Below, one piece after another: positions 21,290 through 30,312 of a stretch of DNA of 64,000 nt. The notes under the pieces were generated by a model. It had not been told where the DNA came from and searched no databases. It saw only the letters and a program-made list of their open reading frames with translations. Position 1 is the first letter of the stretch, and every line of letters begins with the position of its first letter. The translations under genes were made by a program, and so were the position numbers. This DNA comes from Trinickia symbiotica (GTDB taxonomy: Bacteria; Pseudomonadota; Gammaproteobacteria; Burkholderiales; Burkholderiaceae), in assembly GCF_002934455.1 (NCBI RefSeq), contig NZ_PTIR01000011.1, forward strand, positions 62,001 through 126,000, read 5' to 3'.

Positions 21290-22096
21290 ATGTCGCGCTC
21301 CATTCCGAACGTGTTGACGATCGCCGGCTCAGATTCGGGCGGCGGCGCCGGCATTCAGGCCGATCTGAAGACGTTTTCGGCGCTCGGCGCGTACGGTGCG
21401 AGCGTCGTCACAGCGTTGACCGCGCAAAATACATGCGGCGTCACGGCTGTCCATACGCCCGACGCGTCATTCGTCGCGGCGCAGATCGACGCTGTCTTCG
21501 GCGATATCGGCATCGACGCGGTCAAGATCGGCATGCTCTCGAACGCCCGCATCGTGCGCGTCGTCGCCGCCGCGTTGCGGCGCTACGAACCGCGTTGCGT
21601 CGTGCTCGATACGGTGATGATCTCCAAAAGCCATCGCGCGCTGCTCGAGCCAGACGCAGTCGCGGTGCTGCGCGACGAACTGCTGCCGCTCGCGACAGTC
21701 GTCACGCCGAATCTGCCCGAAGCGGCCGCGCTGCTGGGCGTCGTCCCGGCCGCGGACGAGCCGGAGATGCTGCGTCAGGGCGAAGCGTTGCGCGCGTTTG
21801 GCGCTCATGCCGTTCTGATGAAAGGCGGACATCTTGCGGCGCCCGACAGCCCTGACTGGCTCATCGACGCGAGCGGGTCGCACCGGTTCGGCGGCCCTCG
21901 CATCGCTGTCTCGAATACGCACGGTACCGGCTGTACGCTGTCGTCGGCCATCGCCGCCCTCGTGCCGCAGCGCGCTGACCTTAGGAGCGCCATCGCCGAC
22001 GCCAAGGCCTACTTGCTCGATGCATTGCGCGAAAGCGGCCGGCTGAGCGTCGGGAGCGGGATCGGGCCGCTCCATCATTTTCACCGCTGGTGGTAA
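21290..22096 (+). CDS. thiD: Hydroxymethylpyrimidine/phosphomethylpyrimidine kinase
   Basis: ThiD phosphorylates HMP and HMP-P in thiamine synthesis. The protein has 268 residues, beginning at an ATG 59 bp after lplT. Family marks are LTIAGSDSGGGAGIQADLKT, TALTAQNTCGV, VVLDTVMISKSH, VVTPNLPEAAALLG, and the ribokinase-fold anion hole and catalytic Asp region. That last region here reads SNTHGTGCTLSSAIAA, with Gly-Thr-Gly-Cys in place of the more common GAGD-type loop, as is normal for ThiD. The last 16 bp overlap the convergent DUF1853 gene. Confidence 0.94.
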   Translation: MSRSIPNVLTIAGSDSGGGAGIQADLKTFSALGAYGASVVTALTAQNTCGVTAVHTPDASFVAAQIDAVFGDIGIDAVKIGMLSNARIVRVVAAALRRYEPRCVVLDTVMISKSHRALLEPDAVAVLRDELLPLATVVTPNLPEAAALLGVVPAADEPEMLRQGEALRAFGAHAVLMKGGHLAAPDSPDWLIDASGSHRFGGPRIAVSNTHGTGCTLSSAIAALVPQRADLRSAIADAKAYLLDALRESGRLSVGSGIGPLHHFHRWW

Positions 22097-23184
22097 GGCC
22101 GGCCGGCGAAGGCGCAGGCTCGCTCGGGCCAATCGTCGGGTACCACGAAGCCGCGTGCGGATTCCCGCCAATGCGGCGAGCCGGCATCGCCCTCCGCACG
22201 GACGAACGCCGCGACCATCGTCGGATCGTCGTGCTGCGCCAACCGCTCGGCGAGCGCCTGCGCCGTGGAAAGCCCGGCCGCTTGCGCCCCGTCGCCTTTG
22301 CTCGAGCGCCGCGGCGCAAGCCACGCCAGTCGTGGCAGGATCGCCCAGGCGTCGGCGCGCTGGAGCGACAAGCGTGAGCTTTGCTCGATAGCTGAGTGGG
22401 ATGCGAAATTGTCGACTCGGGTCGCGTCGCACGCGAACCGCCCCGCAAAGCGCGGCCACTGCGCCCGCGTGATCCAGAATCCGCGCGCGTGCAGCGGATC
22501 GACAGCTTGGGGATGCAACTGAGGCAAAGCAACGTTGCGGACGGGGGCGTACTCTCGCCAACGGTAAAACAGCCAGCCTTTGACGAGCATCTGAGCTTCC
22601 CACGGGCCCGCATGGCCGAGCGAGGCGAATTCGTCGCGTGCCGACAACGGCAACTGATGCTCGAGCAGACGGGCGAGCTTTACATCGAAGCGATCTTGCA
22701 GGTTCGGCCCGACATAGTCGGCCAGAGACGCTGATTCACCGCCCAAATGCAGATAGCACTTGACCGCGAGCTCCCAATGCTGACGTCGGCCGCTTGCCGT
22801 TTCGACGAGGAAATCGCATTCCCCGACCGTGCGCCCCGCGAGGCGCAGCGCCACATTCGCCGCGATGAGCCGAGTCGCCGGACCGTGGGCGAGAAAGTAA
22901 GCCAGCAGGCATTCGGCATACCGGCCGAGCCGTGTCAGCCTCGATGTGGCGAGCGTTTGCCGCAACGGATCCGAATCGCGGTCGAGCGCGAGAAGCCAGG
23001 CTTCGGTCGCAGCCACTTCGTCCGCCGTCTCGAATGCATTCACCAGCATGCCGAGCGGGGGCTGCTCGCGCAGCAGAGGTGGACTGAAGAGGAGCCAGGC
23101 CAGATCGCGTACGGCGTCGTCGTGGAGTTCAGCCAGCAACGCTTCGAGCACGGCTCGCCGATCGGCCGGCTCGAGCGCGTTCAT
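22081..23184 (-). CDS. DUF1853 family protein, function unknown
   Basis: This is a 367-residue protein starting at the ATG 23182-23184 ([10 protein letters not shown]). I recognise the DUF1853 family from segments such as LGRYAECLLAYFL, VGECDFLVETASGRRQHWELAVKCYLHLG and DRFDVKLARLLEHQL. The Glu...Asp-Phe-Leu...Glu-Leu-Ala-Val-Lys arrangement resembles the core of a PD-(D/E)xK nuclease fold (E/D, then ExK). That nuclease idea is inference; no function is established for the family. The start overlaps the stop of the uracil-DNA glycosylase gene (ATGA), so it is translationally coupled to a DNA repair gene, and its 3' end overlaps thiD by 16 bp. Confidence 0.8.
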   Translation of the reverse strand: MNALEPADRRAVLEALLAELHDDAVRDLAWLLFSPPLLREQPPLGMLVNAFETADEVAATEAWLLALDRDSDPLRQTLATSRLTRLGRYAECLLAYFLAHGPATRLIAANVALRLAGRTVGECDFLVETASGRRQHWELAVKCYLHLGGESASLADYVGPNLQDRFDVKLARLLEHQLPLSARDEFASLGHAGPWEAQMLVKGWLFYRWREYAPVRNVALPQLHPQAVDPLHARGFWITRAQWPRFAGRFACDATRVDNFASHSAIEQSSRLSLQRADAWAILPRLAWLAPRRSSKGDGAQAAGLSTAQALAERLAQHDDPTMVAAFVRAEGDAGSPHWRESARGFVVPDDWPERACAFAGRPYHQR

Positions 23185-24122
23185 CTTTCCGCCTGTTCGG
23201 CGAGCGCGCGCCGGTAGGTATCTTGCGCAAGGCACAGGTCGACCCAGGCTTTCGCCTTGTCCGTCAGGCTGCGCAACAAGTAGGCCGGATGATAGGTGAC
23301 GATGACGGGTACATCCTGGTATCGATGAACGCGCCCGCGCAACGAGGAGATGCTTGCGTCGGTCTTCAGGAGATTCTGCGCCGCCACGCGGCCGAGCGCG
23401 ACGATCAGCTTCGGCTTCACGAGTTCGACCTGACGCTGCAGGTAGGGCTCGCAGCGCGCCACTTCGTCGGGTTCCGGATTCCGATTGCCGGGCGGTCGGC
23501 ACTTGACGACGTTCGCGATATACACGTTGCGGCCGCGTGCAAGCTCGAGCGCATGCAGCATGCTGTCGAGCAGCTTGCCGGCCTGCCCGACGAACGGCTC
23601 ACCCTGCTTGTCCTCGTTTTCCCCCGGCCCCTCGCCGATCAGCATCCAGTCGGCTTCCCGGTCGCCGACGCCGAAGACCGTCTTCGTGCGCCGCTCGCAG
23701 AGGCGGCAAAGCTGACAGGCCGCGACACGCGCCTCGAGCGCCTCCCAGTCGAGCGCGGCGACGCCGGGCTCCGACGCGTCCGTGTTACTGCTCCGCGCCG
23801 AAACAGCCGACGTAGTCTCGACGGATGCCGCTGGCGGCGAGACGTCGGCCCCGGATGGATGGAAGTCGTCGAATGCCGTCTCGTTCTCGATCGAGTCCGT
23901 CTGCGCTCGGACCGTCGGCTCGACCGGCGGCACCGGCTTGGTCGCTTGGCGCGCCGCCACGGCTGGCCCGGCGACGGTCGTTGCCGGTACCGTGGCGCCG
24001 CGATCCCCGCCCGAGGAGGTCTCGGCGGTCGCGGTCGGTGTTGTCGTCGCTGTCCGCTCACCTCGCCGCACCCAGATCGGCGCGAGCCCCAATGTTTCGA
24101 GCGCGGCTTCATCGAACGCCAT
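23181..24122 (-). CDS. Type 4 uracil-DNA glycosylase with long disordered insert
   Basis: This is a 313-residue family 4 (iron-sulfur) uracil-DNA glycosylase that excises uracil from DNA. Four cluster cysteines are visible: C136 and C139 in CQLC, C208 in [11 protein letters not shown] and C224 in VARC. Motif A is [17 protein letters not shown] and motif B is [10 protein letters not shown]. The catalytic domain covers about residues 122-310. Residues about 20-120 form a Thr/Ala/Ser/Pro-rich tract with no visible fold, joined to an N-terminal [12 protein letters not shown] segment. The family is usually near 200-230 residues. It overlaps rimI by 14 bp upstream and DUF1853 by 3 bp downstream. 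Confidence 0.9.
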   Translation of the reverse strand: MAFDEAALETLGLAPIWVRRGERTATTTPTATAETSSGGDRGATVPATTVAGPAVAARQATKPVPPVEPTVRAQTDSIENETAFDDFHPSGADVSPPAASVETTSAVSARSSNTDASEPGVAALDWEALEARVAACQLCRLCERRTKTVFGVGDREADWMLIGEGPGENEDKQGEPFVGQAGKLLDSMLHALELARGRNVYIANVVKCRPPGNRNPEPDEVARCEPYLQRQVELVKPKLIVALGRVAAQNLLKTDASISSLRGRVHRYQDVPVIVTYHPAYLLRSLTDKAKAWVDLCLAQDTYRRALAEQAER

Positions 24123-24603
24123 GCGCGTCCTCCTTCGGAAACGTGAATCGCATGACGAGCGCGTCTTCGCGGCCGCGATGGCGGGCGGGATAGTAGTTCT
24201 TGCGGCGGCCGATCGTCACGAAGCCGAAGCGCTCGTAGAGCCGCACGGCGCGAAGGTTCGACGGCCGGACCTCGAGCAGGATGCCCGCAAGCCCCTTGCC
24301 GCGCGCGATGCGCACGGCTTCTCGGAGCAAAGCGAGCCCCGCCCCCGTGCGCTGAACACGCGGCGCGACGCAGAGGTTCAGCAGATGCATTTCGTCGACG
24401 ACGGGCATGAGCACACAGTAGCCGATGAGCATGCCCGTGACGTGCCGCATGCAGACGCCGAAATAGCCGTTGCGCAGCGAATCCTCGAAGTTGCCGCGCG
24501 TCCACGGAAACTCATAGGCTTCGCGCTCGACGACGGCAACTTCGTCGAGGTCCGCGTCGGTCATCGGCGTCATGTAGCGGTCAGTCAGCAACACTCCGCT
24601 CAT
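24109..24603 (-). CDS. rimI: Ribosomal protein S18 alanine N-acetyltransferase RimI
   Basis: This GNAT-fold acetyltransferase of 164 residues is the type that acetylates the N-terminus of ribosomal protein S18. The ATG at 24601-24603 overlaps the tsaB stop. Acetyl-CoA binding motif A is VAPRVQRTGAGLALL, followed by LEVRPSNLRAVRLYERFGF, which is highly typical of RimI, and RKNYYPA near the end. It lies directly after tsaB, a standard bacterial pairing. The N-terminal half includes VEREAYEFPWTRGNFEDSL, also typical. Confidence 0.93.
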   Translation of the reverse strand: MSGVLLTDRYMTPMTDADLDEVAVVEREAYEFPWTRGNFEDSLRNGYFGVCMRHVTGMLIGYCVLMPVVDEMHLLNLCVAPRVQRTGAGLALLREAVRIARGKGLAGILLEVRPSNLRAVRLYERFGFVTIGRRKNYYPARHRGREDALVMRFTFPKEDAHGVR

Positions 24604-25364
24604 GGAGCCGACTCCCCCGCCCGAACGGCCCGTGCCGCAAGCCGTTCGGCCGTCGTTTGCGCGACTTTGTCGCGCACGTATTCGGGAGCCGCCTGATCGG
24701 CCGACACGGTGCGGCCGCCGCGATAGGCGCGCAAGGCCGCGTACGCAAGCGGCACGGCGTGCGGAACCGCATCGTGGTCGACGACGCTCGCGGCCGCCGC
24801 GGCCGGCAGCCGCTCGCCGAACTGAGCCGCGGCGTTGCCCGCGAGGGCGAACGGCTCGGAAGGAACGACGACAGCCGCGGGTGCCGCGAGCGCGGGCCGC
24901 GACAGCGTCTTCCATTCGCCCTCGCCGGCATCCCACGCGTAGTCGGCCCAGTAGACTTCGTCCATGCGCGCGTCGAGTGCGGCGAGTACGCGCGTCGACG
25001 CCGCATCGCGCATCCTGGCGCTCTCGGCGCAGGCCAGCAGCGTGCTGACGGGAACCACGGGCACGCCGAGCGCGAACGCCAGCCCTTGCGCTACCCCGGT
25101 GGCCGTGCGCAGGCCCGTGAACGAGCCTGGGCCGGCGCCGAACGCGATCGCGGAGCATTCGGCCAGTGCGAGTCCCGCTTCGTCGAAGAGCTCGCGCACC
25201 GCGGGCAGCACGCGGGCGCTCGATACGGCGCCGGTCCTGTCGTGACGGCCCCAGATTCGCGAAGGCGCGCCGGATTGCGCGCCAGGACTATCGTCGGAAC
25301 AAAGCAATGCAACCGAGCAATATTCGGTCGAAGTGTCGATCGCAAGTAAAACGGTACGGGTCAT
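24600..25364 (-). CDS. tsaB: tRNA threonylcarbamoyladenosine biosynthesis protein TsaB
   Basis: TsaB is a catalytically inactive ASKHA-fold partner of TsaD needed for the t6A37 modification of tRNA. From the ATG at 25362-25364 the protein has 254 residues. Its phosphate-1-like motif is LLAIDTSTEYCSVALL, followed by the hallmark FGAGPGSFTGLRTATGVAQGLAF and LDARMDEVYWADY. About 20 extra residues (PGAQSGAPSRIWGRHDRTG) lie in the first loop. It leads the overlapping tsaB-rimI-UDG-DUF1853 unit, with a 118-bp divergent spacer to the acyl-CoA-binding protein gene. Confidence 0.92.
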   Translation of the reverse strand: MTRTVLLAIDTSTEYCSVALLCSDDSPGAQSGAPSRIWGRHDRTGAVSSARVLPAVRELFDEAGLALAECSAIAFGAGPGSFTGLRTATGVAQGLAFALGVPVVPVSTLLACAESARMRDAASTRVLAALDARMDEVYWADYAWDAGEGEWKTLSRPALAAPAAVVVPSEPFALAGNAAAQFGERLPAAAAASVVDHDAVPHAVPLAYAALRAYRGGRTVSADQAAPEYVRDKVAQTTAERLAARAVRAGESAP

Positions 25365-25482
25365 GGCCGGTATTGTAATGCGACACCAGTGACTGACCGC
25401 GTTTGGAGGCACTGCTCCAGGCTTTCGCGCTCGCCGCTTGCTATGATCGGCCGCCTGACCTTTTAGGCAAGGAGAACGTTCG

Positions 25483-25752
25483 ATGACCACTCTCGACGCG
25501 CGTTTCGAGCAGGCGCTGACCGACGTGAAGGCGCTCGCCGAAAAACCGGGCAACATGACGCTGCTGCGGCTTTACGCGCTCTACAAGCAGGCAACGGAGG
25601 GCGACGCGCACGGCGACAAGCCGGGCTTCGCCGACATCGTCGGCAAGTACAAGTACGACGCCTGGGCCTCGCTCAAGGGGACGGAGCGGGATCGCGCCAA
25701 AGAGCTCTACATCGAGCTCGTCGAATCGCTCAAAAGCGGCGCGGTCAGCTAA
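25483..25752 (+). CDS. Acyl-CoA-binding protein (ACBP)
   Basis: This 89-residue four-helix protein binds medium- and long-chain acyl-CoA in the cytoplasm. Ligand-contacting segments are clear: LYALYKQATEGDAHGDKPG and KYKYDAWASLKGTERDRAKE, with the conserved Tyr, Lys and Trp. The ATG follows AAGGAGA at a spacing of about seven bases. ACBP is mainly eukaryotic but is present in a subset of proteobacteria, including Burkholderiaceae. It is followed by a long untranslated stretch before the helicase gene. Confidence 0.93.
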   Translation: MTTLDARFEQALTDVKALAEKPGNMTLLRLYALYKQATEGDAHGDKPGFADIVGKYKYDAWASLKGTERDRAKELYIELVESLKSGAVS

Positions 25753-26248
25753 ACAGGGCGTCCTCCGACTCGCGCGTGGCTCCTGTGAGATCGCCTTTCG
25801 CCTATCGGCTCGTCGCAGCGTGACCGGCCGTCCCCGGGCCCCGACGAGGTAAATCGGCTCGGGTGGCGCAGCGCAGCAAAACCCGGTATAATCCGCTCCG
25901 CGTCCTGTCGTGGCGGAAGTCTTCCTCGGCTTCCGCTGCGATCGGGCGCTTAAGTAGCGTTCCGCTCCAATCCAGTTTAGAAACTGTCCCTTCCGCCTAG
26001 GCCCGCTACGGGTCGTCTTGAACGGCTGGCGGCGGCGTCTTCCCGGCGTCCCGCATTCGAAACAGCTTCTAACGAAATGCTCGCAGCAACATGCGGGCTG
26101 CCCCCGTTTTTCGATTTGCTCGCAGCGGTCGTGCAAGCCGAACCTGTGACTCAGGTCGGTCGGAATGAGCGCTTTTGCGCGTAGTTCCGATCTCGAACGA
26201 AACGGTCGATTGGCGCCGGCGTTTTTTCCCTGTGTCACAAGGATTCTC
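25753..26248 (+). promoter_or_regulatory. Long leader region of the helicase gene with TATAAT at 25887-25892
   Basis: No protein gene is seen in these 496 bp. TATAAT at 25887-25892 is a plausible -10, which would give a 5' untranslated region of about 350 nt. Candidate RNA hairpins inside it are GCGGAAG...CTTCCGC around 25913-25936, CAGTTT-AG-AAACTG around 25974-25987, and CCGAACCTG...CAGGTCGG around 26138-26160. Long structured leaders are common for cold-responsive DEAD-box helicases; whether this one is regulatory is inference. Confidence 0.4.
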
Positions 26249-27829
26249 ATGACTTCGAGCTTCACCTCCACCTCGACCTCCCCGCTCAACGCCATCGCCG
26301 ATCACGCACTCCGTCTCGACGACACGGCGACGCCCGCCAGCGACGAGCCTCAGGTCGCGGCACCCGCGGGCAGCGGCTTTGCCGCGCTGGGCCTTTCGCC
26401 CGCCATCGTCTCCGCACTGACGGCCGCGGGCTACGTCGAACCGACGCCGGTTCAGCAGCGCGCCATTCCGGCCGGCCTGGCAGGCCGAGACCTGCTCGTG
26501 TCGAGCCCGACGGGCTCCGGTAAAACGGCGGCCTTCATGCTGCCGGCCATCGAGCGCTTCGCTCAATTGCAAAAGACGCCAGCCTCGCAGCCGGGGGAAC
26601 AGAACGGCGAGCGCCGGACACGGCGCGGGCCGCCCGTGGCGCGCCCGGCTCTGCTCGTCCTCACGCCGACGCGCGAACTCGCCATGCAGGTGACGACCGC
26701 GGCATCGACCTACGGCAAGCATCTGCGCCGGTTGCGCACGGTCAGTATTCTCGGCGGCGTCGCCTACGGCCAGCAGTTGATGCTGCTCGCGAAGAATCCC
26801 GAAATTCTCGTGGCCACGCCGGGCCGCCTGCTCGATCACCTCGAGCGCGGCCGCATCGATCTGTCTCAATTGCAGATGCTCGTGCTCGACGAAGCCGACC
26901 GCATGCTCGACATGGGCTTCATCGACGACATCGAGACGATCGTCGCGGCCACGCCCGCGTCGCGCCAGACGATGCTGTTCTCGGCCACGCTCGACGGCAA
27001 GATCGGCTCGCTCACGAATCGGTTGCTGCGCGACCCGGAGCGCATCGAGATTCGCCGGCAAGCCGAGTCGAGCTCGAACATCGCACAGACGGTGCATTTC
27101 GTGGACGATCGCGACCATAAGGACCGCCTGCTCGATCACCTGCTGCGCGATGCCGCGCTCGATCAGGCGATCGTCTTTACGGCGACGAAGAACGATGCCG
27201 ACCAGCTCGCCGGCCGCCTCGCCGATGCCGGCTTCGCCTCGGCGGCGCTGCACGGGGACTTGCCGCAAGGCGCGCGCAACCGCACGATCCGTGCGCTGCG
27301 CGAGCGCCGTTTGCGCGTGCTCGTGGCGACCGACGTCGCGGCCCGCGGGATCGACATTCCCGGCATCACGCACGTGTTCAACTACGATCTGCCGAAGTTC
27401 GCCGAGGACTACGTTCACCGTATCGGCCGCACGGGCCGGGCGGGCCGTTCGGGCACGGCGGTGAGCCTCGTTCATCATGCGGAGCAAGGCGCGTTGAAGC
27501 GGATCGAGCGCTTCGTACGCTCGCCGCTTCCGGTCAACGTCATCGAGGGATTCGAGCCGCGCAAGGCACCGCCCGCGAAATCGCGCGCGGGCGCGGGCGG
27601 CCGAGGCCGCCCCGGCGGCGAGCGCCGGCGATTCGGCTCGAACGCGGCAGGCACGGGCGCCGGCAACTCGCGCGGCGCCGGTGGGTATGGAGAGAGCCGC
27701 GGCAAGGCGTCCGCGAATGGTGACCGGCGCGGCGGCAGCGGTTGGAGCGGCCGGCCGACCGACGGCTCCCGGGATGGCTACGCCGCCCGGCGCGGCGACA
27801 GTGCGCGAGGCACCCGCCGCGGTAGCTAA
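26249..27829 (+). CDS. rhlE: DEAD-box RNA helicase (RhlE type)
   Basis: This is a 526-residue ATP-dependent RNA helicase. In order it shows the Q motif (EPTPVQQRAIP), motif I SPTGSGKTAAF, Ia PTRELAMQV, Ib TPGRLLDH, II DEAD in VLDEADRMLDMGF, III SAT, V VATDVAARGIDIP and VI HRIGRTGRAGRSG. The C-terminal 100 residues are Gly/Arg/Ser-rich, as in RhlE proteins, and probably bind RNA. The ATG at 26249 follows AAGGA; an ATG at 26165 in the same frame would add 28 residues without family likeness. It is involved in ribosome assembly or mRNA turnover by family knowledge. Confidence 0.9.
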   Translation: MTSSFTSTSTSPLNAIADHALRLDDTATPASDEPQVAAPAGSGFAALGLSPAIVSALTAAGYVEPTPVQQRAIPAGLAGRDLLVSSPTGSGKTAAFMLPAIERFAQLQKTPASQPGEQNGERRTRRGPPVARPALLVLTPTRELAMQVTTAASTYGKHLRRLRTVSILGGVAYGQQLMLLAKNPEILVATPGRLLDHLERGRIDLSQLQMLVLDEADRMLDMGFIDDIETIVAATPASRQTMLFSATLDGKIGSLTNRLLRDPERIEIRRQAESSSNIAQTVHFVDDRDHKDRLLDHLLRDAALDQAIVFTATKNDADQLAGRLADAGFASAALHGDLPQGARNRTIRALRERRLRVLVATDVAARGIDIPGITHVFNYDLPKFAEDYVHRIGRTGRAGRSGTAVSLVHHAEQGALKRIERFVRSPLPVNVIEGFEPRKAPPAKSRAGAGGRGRPGGERRRFGSNAAGTGAGNSRGAGGYGESRGKASANGDRRGGSGWSGRPTDGSRDGYAARRGDSARGTRRGS

Positions 27830-27838
27830 GGCAGCAAC

Positions 27839-27870
27839 AGCCGGCGCGCCTCTTTACGGGCGCGCCGGCT
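27839..27870 (+). terminator. Hairpin terminator candidate after rhlE
   Basis: A perfect 12-bp inverted repeat (AGCCGGCGCGCC and GGCGCGCCGGCT, 8-nt loop) begins 9 bp after the rhlE stop. There is no T-run after it, so it may act as a transcript-stabilising hairpin or with Rho rather than as a classical intrinsic terminator. Confidence 0.5.
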
Positions 27871-27949
27871 GATCGCCGCGCCGACCACGGCGCCGGCGAT
27901 CGGACAGGCTCCTACCCGCCTTGAACGACGCAGCCGTAGCCTGTCTCGA

Positions 27950-28051
27950 AATTTCACGATGCGAAAAATATTTTTGAGACGTAAAAACGGTGCTGCGTGG
28001 CACAACGACGAGCGTTGCGGGATGAAAGATGTCGTTTCTCATCGTGAAATT
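27950..28051. repeat. 12-bp perfect inverted repeat in the aceA upstream region
   Basis: AATTTCACGATG at 27950-27961 and its exact complement CATCGTGAAATT at 28040-28051 face each other across 78 bp. Beyond one mismatch the match continues with GAAA, so the arms are 16 of 17 identical. The interval is more AT-rich than its surroundings and contains AAAAATATTTTT. It may be a pair of regulator sites or the ends of a small repeat element. Confidence 0.6.
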
Positions 28052-28129
28052 AAAAACCTAATGCCTTGATATTTAAGGAAAATAAAGACTAAAAAAGATT
28101 GAGACGATGGCTGTTGCCAGCTAACGAGA

Positions 28130-28202
28130 TTGCCTAGACTCTTATATAAGACCTCGCCGCCGGCGAAGCGACGACGAGCACAGGCTTTTTTACTCTAGGC
28201 AA
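28130..28202 (+). promoter_or_regulatory. aceA promoter region: TATATAAG flanked by 9-bp inverted sites
   Basis: TTGCCTAGA at 28130-28138 and TCTAGGCAA at 28194-28202 are exact complements with centres 64 bp apart. Between them is TATATAAG at 28143-28150, a possible -10, though no matching -35 is apparent. The right copy sits immediately before the aceA ribosome-binding site AAGGAG. The geometry suits a dimeric repressor binding both sites, but no regulator can be named. The rest of the 27830-28215 gap contains no gene. Confidence 0.45.
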
Positions 28203-28215
28203 CAAGGAGCACATC

Positions 28216-29526
<1,311 letters not shown>

Positions 29527-29642
29527 GCACATATCAGTGTGAGGAGCCATTCGGAAACGCGACGGGCCAGCCGGCCCGCTCGCGTCTTCGATCCGCCCCG
29601 GCGCGCCGGTGACGGACCGATCGGCGCTATTGCACGGCGCGC

Positions 29643-30077
29643 TTATCGGTAGACGAGGACGGGGATCTTCGTATGCGTGAGCACGCGCTGCGTTTCGCTG
29701 CCGATGAGCAGACTGCCGAGTCCGCGGCGGCCGTGCGACGCCATGAAGATGACGTCGCAGCGGCCCTGCTCCGCGGCTTCGATGATGCCGAGGTACGGCG
29801 ACGGATGCACGCTCGTCTGGCACGTGCAGGCGACGCCCGCGCGCCGGGCCGCCTCCTCCACGTCTTCCAGGTGCGAGCGGGCTTCGCGTTCGCTGCGCGC
29901 GACAAAGTCTTCCGGCAGCTCGACGGCCGCATCGGAAAACGGCGAATAAGGATACTGGGGCAGGCAAGCGTAGGCAGTGACACGCGCGCCGATCGCTCGC
30001 GCAAGCTCGATCGCGCCGTCGATCGCCTTTTGCGAGAGATCCGAACCGTCGGTCGGGACCAGGATGTGCTTGAACAT
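29643..30077 (-). CDS. Universal stress protein (UspA family)
   Basis: This is a 144-residue nucleotide-binding-fold protein beginning MFKHILVPTDGSDLSQKAID. The ATP-binding pattern GxxGx(9)G(S/T) appears in MASHGRRGLGSLLIGSETQRV. The ATG at 30075-30077 follows GAGGAGGG. Such proteins support survival under starvation, oxidative or redox stress; the exact role is unknown. It lies between aceA and aceB, transcribed against both, and shares a divergent spacer of about 235 bp with aceB. Confidence 0.9.
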   Translation of the reverse strand: MFKHILVPTDGSDLSQKAIDGAIELARAIGARVTAYACLPQYPYSPFSDAAVELPEDFVARSEREARSHLEDVEEAARRAGVACTCQTSVHPSPYLGIIEAAEQGRCDVIFMASHGRRGLGSLLIGSETQRVLTHTKIPVLVYR

Positions 30078-30312
30078 GATGCCCTCCTCGGCGGCTGCGT
30101 CGCGCATGGCGCGGCGTCGCCGCGATGCGCGCGTTGTGCGAAGGCGGCAGCGCCTGATCCGATTGTAGTGCGCGGGTCGCGCCGCTTTCGTCCGATGTAA
30201 GGGACAGTCCGCATATCGAAAACCCGCCCGACCCGACCGCCTCGTCGCGCGACCCGCTCGTTCGCCGCCGCCCCGCCGATCTCGCCATCCCCCTTCCAGG
30301 AGACATACCATC

